Source: Nitzschia sp. DOCU1
Taxonomy: Eukaryota; Bacillariophyta; Bacillariophyceae; Bacillariales; Bacillariaceae
Assembly (NCBI GenBank): GCA_951394045.1
Contig: OX595985.1
Coordinates: forward strand, 1,984,001 to 2,048,000
Length of the DNA: 64,000 nucleotides
Direction: 5' to 3'
A program made the translations under genes and the position numbers. How positions within the stretch are numbered: the stretch's first letter is position 1; the number at the start of each line of letters is the position of its first letter. Below, in pieces: positions 58,343 to 64,000 of the stretch. Below the pieces are notes generated by a model. It worked only from the letters and a program-made list of their open reading frames with translations, made no database searches and had not been told where the DNA came from.

Positions 58343-58766
58343 AAGGCATTCGCAACAATCTCCCATTCTACTAGCATGGTGCCAGCAAAGTAGTCAAGGG
58401 TAGATCTTATAAACGTGCAAGCTACTACTTCCTTCATTGTATTGCTTTCGTAGACGGTGGGAAACTCTGCTAGCAACTGCTACTAGCTAGCTATGTAGAT
58501 AGCATAGACATGGATGCTGGCTGGTTGTCTATGTCATAGAGCCGACTCAATGGAATGATCAAATCGCCTGGCCGACGTTCGACTTAGCGCGATCTTTCTC
58601 GCGGTGCGTGGTTTCTTTTTGCGCCACACACACGAGGATGCCAGCGAGACCATGGGCTCTTGATTATTCCAATCGGCAAGAGACACAACAAACGCAACTA
58701 AAAGCATTGTGGAACTAAGAGTCCTTGTTTGAAAGTATATTAGTAGCTAGAGTGGCTGCCATAATC
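58343..58766. other. Intergenic
   Basis: 424 nt between the NDK stop and the RRM protein start, with CTAGCTA/TAGTAG-type stretches near 58.37-58.5 kb. No gene seen. Confidence 0.5.
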
Positions 58767-61298
58767 ATGTGGTCAGCAGGCGCCATTGTCAAACGATCCA
58801 CAAGGCCCTTTGTTCGGGCGACTCCTGCTGCTAGTACTAGCCTGGCGTTTGGTAGAATCGATAGTCGGGATTTCTCGTCTGATGATGGCAACAACAAAGA
58901 TGGAGGAAATAATCGTCCCCCGATGGAACGACGTGGCGGTGGGGGTGGTGGCGGTCGTGGAGGTGGCGGTAGAGGACACAACTCGTACGGCCGAAACAAC
59001 AACAGTGGTTACCAAGGGCGTGGTGGTGGTGGTGTTGATCGACGTTCCAACCAGCCCAAACCACCCAATTTTGCTGAAAAATTCATCAAGCCGGCGGCAG
59101 AAGGAGAATTGAAGAATCATCGAACTACCGTTCCAAAACTTTTGGGCAAAAAACCCAAGGGCCATGCCGTACGTGGCGCCGATGTCCCGTCTCCCAAAGA
59201 CGACGAAGAGGAATTTACCTTGGCCATGGAAACGGACATTGTCAAAGATATCACCATGGCACCACCCTCCTCCTCTTATTCTTTGTTGGGAGACGAAAGT
59301 TCGTCTACTGCTAGAACGGGCACTATTGCCAAGAACAGTCCCATGGATCTTCTGAGTGCAGACGAAAAGGCCAAGATTGATGAATTTCTTGCGGATTATC
59401 AAATGTTGACCCATTCGGATGAACCAGAAAAGTATTACTGGGACGAGCGTGAATATGACCATGAAGAAGATGTCAAGCGAGCGGAGATATTGGAGCGACT
59501 TCGAGCCGAAGCTACCCGTGATGCGGATGGAAATCTATCGGTGCAAGTAGACGACGAAACCTTTGCCATGTTTCGTGGTCTCTCGTCATCGTCTACTAAC
59601 GACCCAGACGAGGCACCAACAGATGACGGACAAACCAAGAGAAGATCCCGAGAGGCGGGATCGTCTCCTGCGGATGATCCAGTCTTTGAGTTTGTCACCG
59701 AAGCCATGGGCATTGAGGGCATGGACAAGCCACCGCCCGCGGATTATGACAGGGTACTCCCTCTGAAGCTTTCAGGACCTACCATTTATGATTTTGTAGA
59801 ATCCATGATGAATCATCCCTCCAAATTTGGAGAGATTTATTGGGAGGCACCCAATGTGGAACGTGATCGAGAACCACTCGCGGAATTTCCTCCCAATCGA
59901 CGAAATCCTTCCCCCGAATTTGTACAGGCCAATCGGCGCTTTATCTATGTGTGGGGCCTTCCTCCACTTGTCGTGGATGACAACAAGCCTGCGAATTTGG
60001 ACGACTCATTGCACTGCATTGAAATCCAAAAGATGGTTGCCAAAAACTTTGATGTTCCCATTGAGCAAGTCAGCGTAGCAACTCCAAGTTCTGCCTTTGT
60101 GGGGTTTCCATCCATTGACGACCAAAAGTTTGCCATCGCAGTCGGTCCCATCTCCAAGACCATTGAAAGTCCTGTCCAAATATCCAAATTTGTACCCACT
60201 GGTGACTTTGGCTTGGCCAAGGAGTATCCAGACGCGTTGGTGCTGTTGGAGAATCTGCCACTCGGCATGACTCCAACCTTGTTGGCGTCTTCCATCTTTC
60301 CCGCCGGGACGGAGGTTGGCGAAGTTTATGGACGCCTTTCGGCGGATCGTATTGTCATGTTATCGCCTCATTCCGCTGTGATTGCCATGGAGTCAGCGGA
60401 AGCTGCCGACCATTCCATCACGTCGGCCTTGGTAAAAGAACGCATGCTAGAAATTGGTCAGCATGGGATCCGTTACGCCAAGGCACGGCGTGAATTGGCG
60501 TTTACGGGAACTCATGGTGGTCCCGATGGGACAGAGCCCCAACGAAAACTGGGTCTCAAATTGATTGTCGATGGAGACATGCCGACCAAAGCTTTCTTCA
60601 CCTCGCACTCTAGTACTCTGTACTTGCGAAATTTGGATCCAACTGTGACCAAGCAAGAGATTGCCAGTTACTTCCAACCTTTTTGCGCCGTCCCGCGGGA
60701 CGTGGAAGGCTCGACCGAGTTTGTTACATGTCGAGAGGGCCTTCCAACGGGTCGCGCCTATGTAGGCTTTGATGAATTCGGAGAAGCCGAAGCGGCAATG
60801 GAGGCTCTGTGTGACGGAGGAGGCCGTCTCAAGGGTCTAGGTCCGAATGTGGTCATTGCCAAGCGTGTTCGGGAGCGAATTCCCGAATCTCGCGTAGAGA
60901 AGCGTCCAGCACGACCCGAAGAGGCCTTGCTAGACAGTCTAAACAATTGGGAGCAATACGTGGATCCCGAAGACTTGCAGTTGCTCCTGGAGCACAACAT
61001 TAGCATCGAATCGCTGGACGAGGCCTTTCGAACTATTCGATACCAGAATCCAACATTTGCTAGTTTGGATCAAGCCATGAGGACGGAAACCGTTAACCCC
61101 GACAGGGACGCGGGTGGAATGTACAAGGAATTGGTTCAGACCTATATTGCTACGCTGAAGGAGTGTCTGTCAACCCCCGAGAAGCCTGGGGAGATCTACC
61201 AAAGCATTCATTTCCCCGATGAACCGTTGGACACCGAAATATTTGAAATGGAACCAGCGCGTCAAGAGGAGTTGCGAAAACGCCGAGAAGCCCCGTAG
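58767..61298 (+). CDS. RGG/RRM RNA-binding protein, probable mitochondrial
   Basis: 843 residues, one exon, ATG 58767. The first 28 residues (MWSAGAIVKRSTRPFVRATP...) are basic and acid-free, fitting a mitochondrial presequence. A Gly/Arg stretch at ~50-65 (RRGGGGGGGRGGGG) resembles an RGG box. Residues ~610-710 form an RRM: TLYLRNLDPTVTKQEIASYF, then GLPTGRAYVGFDEFGEAEAA. The RNP motifs are recognisable but RNP1 (RAYVGFDE) is atypical. A second, weaker RRM-like region lies before it (~RFIYVWGLPPLV). A role in organellar RNA processing or translation is plausible; no specific orthologue is recognised. Confidence 0.7.
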   Translation: MWSAGAIVKRSTRPFVRATPAASTSLAFGRIDSRDFSSDDGNNKDGGNNRPPMERRGGGGGGGRGGGGRGHNSYGRNNNSGYQGRGGGGVDRRSNQPKPPNFAEKFIKPAAEGELKNHRTTVPKLLGKKPKGHAVRGADVPSPKDDEEEFTLAMETDIVKDITMAPPSSSYSLLGDESSSTARTGTIAKNSPMDLLSADEKAKIDEFLADYQMLTHSDEPEKYYWDEREYDHEEDVKRAEILERLRAEATRDADGNLSVQVDDETFAMFRGLSSSSTNDPDEAPTDDGQTKRRSREAGSSPADDPVFEFVTEAMGIEGMDKPPPADYDRVLPLKLSGPTIYDFVESMMNHPSKFGEIYWEAPNVERDREPLAEFPPNRRNPSPEFVQANRRFIYVWGLPPLVVDDNKPANLDDSLHCIEIQKMVAKNFDVPIEQVSVATPSSAFVGFPSIDDQKFAIAVGPISKTIESPVQISKFVPTGDFGLAKEYPDALVLLENLPLGMTPTLLASSIFPAGTEVGEVYGRLSADRIVMLSPHSAVIAMESAEAADHSITSALVKERMLEIGQHGIRYAKARRELAFTGTHGGPDGTEPQRKLGLKLIVDGDMPTKAFFTSHSSTLYLRNLDPTVTKQEIASYFQPFCAVPRDVEGSTEFVTCREGLPTGRAYVGFDEFGEAEAAMEALCDGGGRLKGLGPNVVIAKRVRERIPESRVEKRPARPEEALLDSLNNWEQYVDPEDLQLLLEHNISIESLDEAFRTIRYQNPTFASLDQAMRTETVNPDRDAGGMYKELVQTYIATLKECLSTPEKPGEIYQSIHFPDEPLDTEIFEMEPARQEELRKRREAP

Positions 61299-61910
61299 AG
61301 TAAAGGACAGTAGCAGTTTCAGTTTAAGTAGCACGTAGTCAAATCAAATATGGCGTGAACTTGGCTAGCGACGATTTAATTGAACCCTGTGGGCTACTAT
61401 ATTCATTTTATTGCTCGGTGAGTTCTCGCATCCCGTGTGACCAAGATAAGACGACCACTGCCATCTACTCGATGAGCTGTATTGCTTCGTTCTCTGCGTG
61501 GTATCCTTGCGTTTCGGGACTCCCTCGTCTGGGCTCCGCATGTCTGCATCAGTAGTGAAGTAGACGTCCGATTTTCTTTGGGGCTCGGACCCATCGGGAC
61601 AGGTTTGGGTGTACACCAATTCGCGGCGTGCGTGCTGCTGCAAATGCTATCATCACCTTTCGCACAGTCGCCATGGTGGACGAAGATGCATTTGTACGGC
61701 AGTGCTTTGACAGTATTGAGGCCCGAACTCTAGAATCCACTTTCACGAAATTGAAGGACGCTTGATCTACCGTCAATCTTGGGTCTGCGCAGAGTTTTCG
61801 AATGTCTGGCTTGTAGCCAACCAGCAAGCTGGCGGCCGAGAAATGACCGGGCTCATTCCCCAGCATGGCTTCACCATCTGTCTAGTGTAGTTGCACCGGG
61901 AATTAATGCA
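61299..61910. other. Intergenic, convergent, with palindrome
   Basis: 612 nt between the RRM gene and the receptor stop codon. ORFs here overlap on both strands without domains. The near-palindrome at 61896-61920 overlaps the receptor stop codon. Confidence 0.5.
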
Positions 61911-61920
61911 TTAATCCCGG
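61896..61920. repeat. Near-perfect 25-bp palindrome at gene end
   Basis: CCGGGA-ATTAAT-GC-ATTAAT-CCCGG reads nearly the same on both strands (one extra A). It covers the TAA of the minus-strand receptor gene. It may form a hairpin in its 3' UTR. Confidence 0.7.
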
Positions 61921-63744
61921 ATAAAAGAATTCTCGATTCCGTGATCCCCATCATCATCGTAGGTAGATGAAATATCATTGTTTGGTGACAAATCGACTTG
62001 GGAGGCCGGGTCGTGCTTCGCCACGACAACACTAGCGACAGGATTCTCCAGATCATCGCCGACGCACACATCGTTGCCTTCGGATCCACGAGCAATGATG
62101 CCGTCTTGACTGTTTCTGAAGTTCGAATCGTTCCCAGTGCTGCTCGGTATACTGCTAAAGAATCGACTCCTGACATTCCGGACAGTGGAACCCAACAACG
62201 CTGGTCGGGGAAACACACTGGCGATCCGCTTATAGCCGTCTGAATAGATAATTGCATTCAGAAAACCTTGCAAAGGAAGTGTACCGTTTGAAAAGGCGTC
62301 CGAAGCGATCGAGGAAGGCAACACTTCAAATTGTCTCAAAAAAGTGGGAATCCAGACGATCAAAAAGGCACCTGCAAAAATCGTTTTAGAAACAACACAA
62401 AAGTTGACTTCCTGGCTGACTGACCTGTCGGCACTCACCAATAAATAGAAAAGCCTTATTCATCACTTGTCTCTGTCTTCTACCTTCGGCGGCAGCATCA
62501 GAGTATCGTCTCATGCGCTTCTCTTGAAATCTCACCGTGGCAAATAGCAAAATCATCGACACAATCACCACGACAAGCGATAGCATGATCCACAACATTC
62601 CCATGTACACTCTCAAATTCCAAATCAAGTCGGTTTCAGCCTCCTCGCAGAAGGGGTCTGGATGGTCCCAGCAAGTGTATGGGTAAATGTTGACCCAGCA
62701 GACGCTTGCGGTAGTCGGGTGCATGACGCCGCCAAACGCTAACCCGACCGCAGCACCCAACGGGAATAGTAATCCAATTAAGAAGAAAAACCCCTCTGCT
62801 TTCTTCATTCTTTGTTCTCCCCAATTGTATCGAACGAGTAGCACGTAGTGTAGTGACAGGAAAGCTGTACTTAGGGCCGACCCCATGTACCCCAATTGAA
62901 TCAAGAAGCCCTGAAATGTACAAGTTCCCTGGGTCCCAGCGGCAAATGGGAATTCAACGTCCCAAGCATATTGCATCATGCTTCCATCCGTTTCTTTCGG
63001 AATCATCCAGGTCGTCAGAAATAAGGCAAGCGACGAGAAAATGTCGGTGACCGATAGCATCAAAATTAGACGATGGAAGGTCCGTGGGAGCTTCCTTTCC
63101 CTGTTCGCGCGCGTTCCGACTATATTGTAGATAATATAGATAGAGCCAGCCATCGATAAGACTGCACCAAACTTGGGCAGGATGGCCAGCAGTTTTCGCC
63201 CTCGGATGTAACTCTCCTCTATGGATCCATCTATTTGGATGACCGGCCCACCGCTCGACAAACTTTCGTCCGATTGACTCTCAATAGCTTCCAGCAAGGC
63301 GACCCCATTTACTCCAGATACGAAGAATATACCCATATCTGTTTCGTAGCCACTTATCATCGTGATTGTTGTCCTCGTCGCGGTTGGATCCGGATCAAAG
63401 AAGATAAGATACCCAACATTTGGGTCTAACGAAGCAATCAATGCCTTTTCACCATCAAGACAATCCTCGTCTTTCACCAAGAGAGCAACCGGAAGGCCAT
63501 CCGCAGGGGAAACGACTGGTTTTGTTGTGTTGAAAGCACCTCTGTCGCAGAGTGGCGGGTCCGCTCGAATGAATTGGATCCTTGCTTCCTCGGCTTTGGT
63601 CGTCGACAGCTTGCGCCCAAAGTTGGCTGGTTCTGTCCGAAATTTCTTTCCGCCGAGGACAATTTCGGCAAAGACTGCATGCAGATTGAGGATGGCAACC
63701 AGCGCACAAAGTGCTTGCCGACAGCACCAACGAGAGGTCAGCAT
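61911..63744 (-). CDS. 7TM receptor (cAMP-receptor-like GPCR) with signal peptide and PA-like ectodomain
   Basis: Exons complement 63744-62439 and 62371-61911; the 67-nt intron joins VMNKAFLFIG-AFLIVWIPTFLRQ. Product 588 residues. The chosen start gives a signal peptide (MLTSRWCCRQALCALVAILN...). The ectodomain (~190 residues) includes VALLVKDEDCLDGEKALIAS and IFFVSGVNGVALLEAIES, a layout like a protease-associated (PA) domain. Seven helices then run from LPKFGAVLSMAGSIYIIYNI. A Cys-rich extracellular loop (CWVNIYPYTCWDHPDPFC) lies between helices 4 and 5, and helix 7 has GFLNAIIYS in place of NPxxY. The ligand is unknown. The acidic, Ser-rich C-tail could be phosphorylated. Confidence 0.75.
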
Positions 63745-64000
63745 TCTCGTGAGATTACAACAAATGTTCAGAGAAGATGTTAGTTTTAAGTCCATCAAGC
63801 TGGCCAAACATCCTGCAGGATCTGATCGCGGTATCGTATTGAACGTCACACCTCCCACACGTATGGCGATGGGCCTCTTGTATCGACAGCAACCTATCGG
63901 GAGCTTGAAATTGCGTGAAAATGGACCGGTAGCTTCAAGTAAGGTAGGGCTGCCTATCCGATACGATCGTCAATCATCATCTTCGTCAGCCCTGGCCGGT

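Noticed and set aside
1..64000. CRISPR array, bacterial operon or rRNA/tRNA cluster
   Set aside because: No regularly spaced direct repeats, no operon spacing, no rRNA or convincing tRNA seen; the gene structure is eukaryotic with introns.

Overview
The window looks like nuclear DNA of a diatom, probably a raphid pennate. Most genes carry short GT-AG introns of about 55-120 nt. Two proteins (the HAD 5'-nucleotidase at 47.8-49.8 kb and the NDP kinase at 57.5-58.3 kb) begin with a signal peptide followed by an AF|xP junction of the ASAFAP type used for diatom plastid import. The mobile elements are a copia/CoDi-type gag-pol fragment and a DIRS-like tyrosine-recombinase element. The species cannot be fixed from sequence alone.

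Layout. 0-7.4 kb: 3' end of a BASS transporter, a one-TM hypothetical, a TPR protein, the mitochondrial ATP-synthase assembly factor ATP10, a small membrane protein and an F-box-like protein. 7.4-13.1 kb: a DIRS-like retrotransposon with a Gag-like ORF1, an RT/RNase H ORF2 in the same frame beyond a single UGA, and a tyrosine-recombinase ORF overlapping the end of ORF2; a 200-N assembly gap cuts the recombinase. 13.3-20.1 kb: two large serine/acid-rich hypothetical genes in tandem that may share a short helical module. 20.3-24.2 kb: a copia gag-pol fragment lacking both ends and all of RT/RNase H. 24.3-29.1 kb: an EngB-type GTPase without a visible ATG, then a multidomain GNAT-LysM-LysM-HMG protein. 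29.1-36.3 kb: a PDCD2/Tsr4-like gene whose 5' end runs into a GT31 (T-synthase-like) gene, a decayed tandem copy of the PDCD2 3' end, a type I membrane protein with an RXL motif, and an AAAP amino-acid transporter.

36.7-41.4 kb: a Q-rich ArfGAP, GAR1, and a Faf1/C1orf131-like ribosome-assembly factor diverging from GAR1. 41.6-45.9 kb: two tandem GLTP-domain proteins. 47.8-64 kb: a plastid-targeted 5'-nucleotidase, an HTTM protein, a 72-residue HMG-box protein assembled from three short exons, a PHO84-like phosphate transporter, a lysine-rich CDV3-like protein, a plastid NDP kinase, a mitochondrial RGG/RRM protein and a 7TM receptor with a long extracellular N-terminus.

The host genes are mostly unlinked housekeeping functions. 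Divergent pairs share short 5' regions: GAR1/Faf1-like, 5'-nucleotidase/HTTM, HMG-box/phosphate transporter, CDV3-like/NDP kinase. Ribosome-biogenesis roles recur (GAR1, Faf1-like, PDCD2/Tsr4, possibly EngB). The least ordinary material is the DIRS-like element with a stop-separated Gag-Pol frame, the hydrophobic block inside the copia polyprotein, the GLTP pair, the GNAT-LysM-HMG fusion, the PA-like/7TM receptor and the GT31/PDCD2 collision. All exon joins were made by eye from splice consensus and family similarity. No transcript or database evidence was available.
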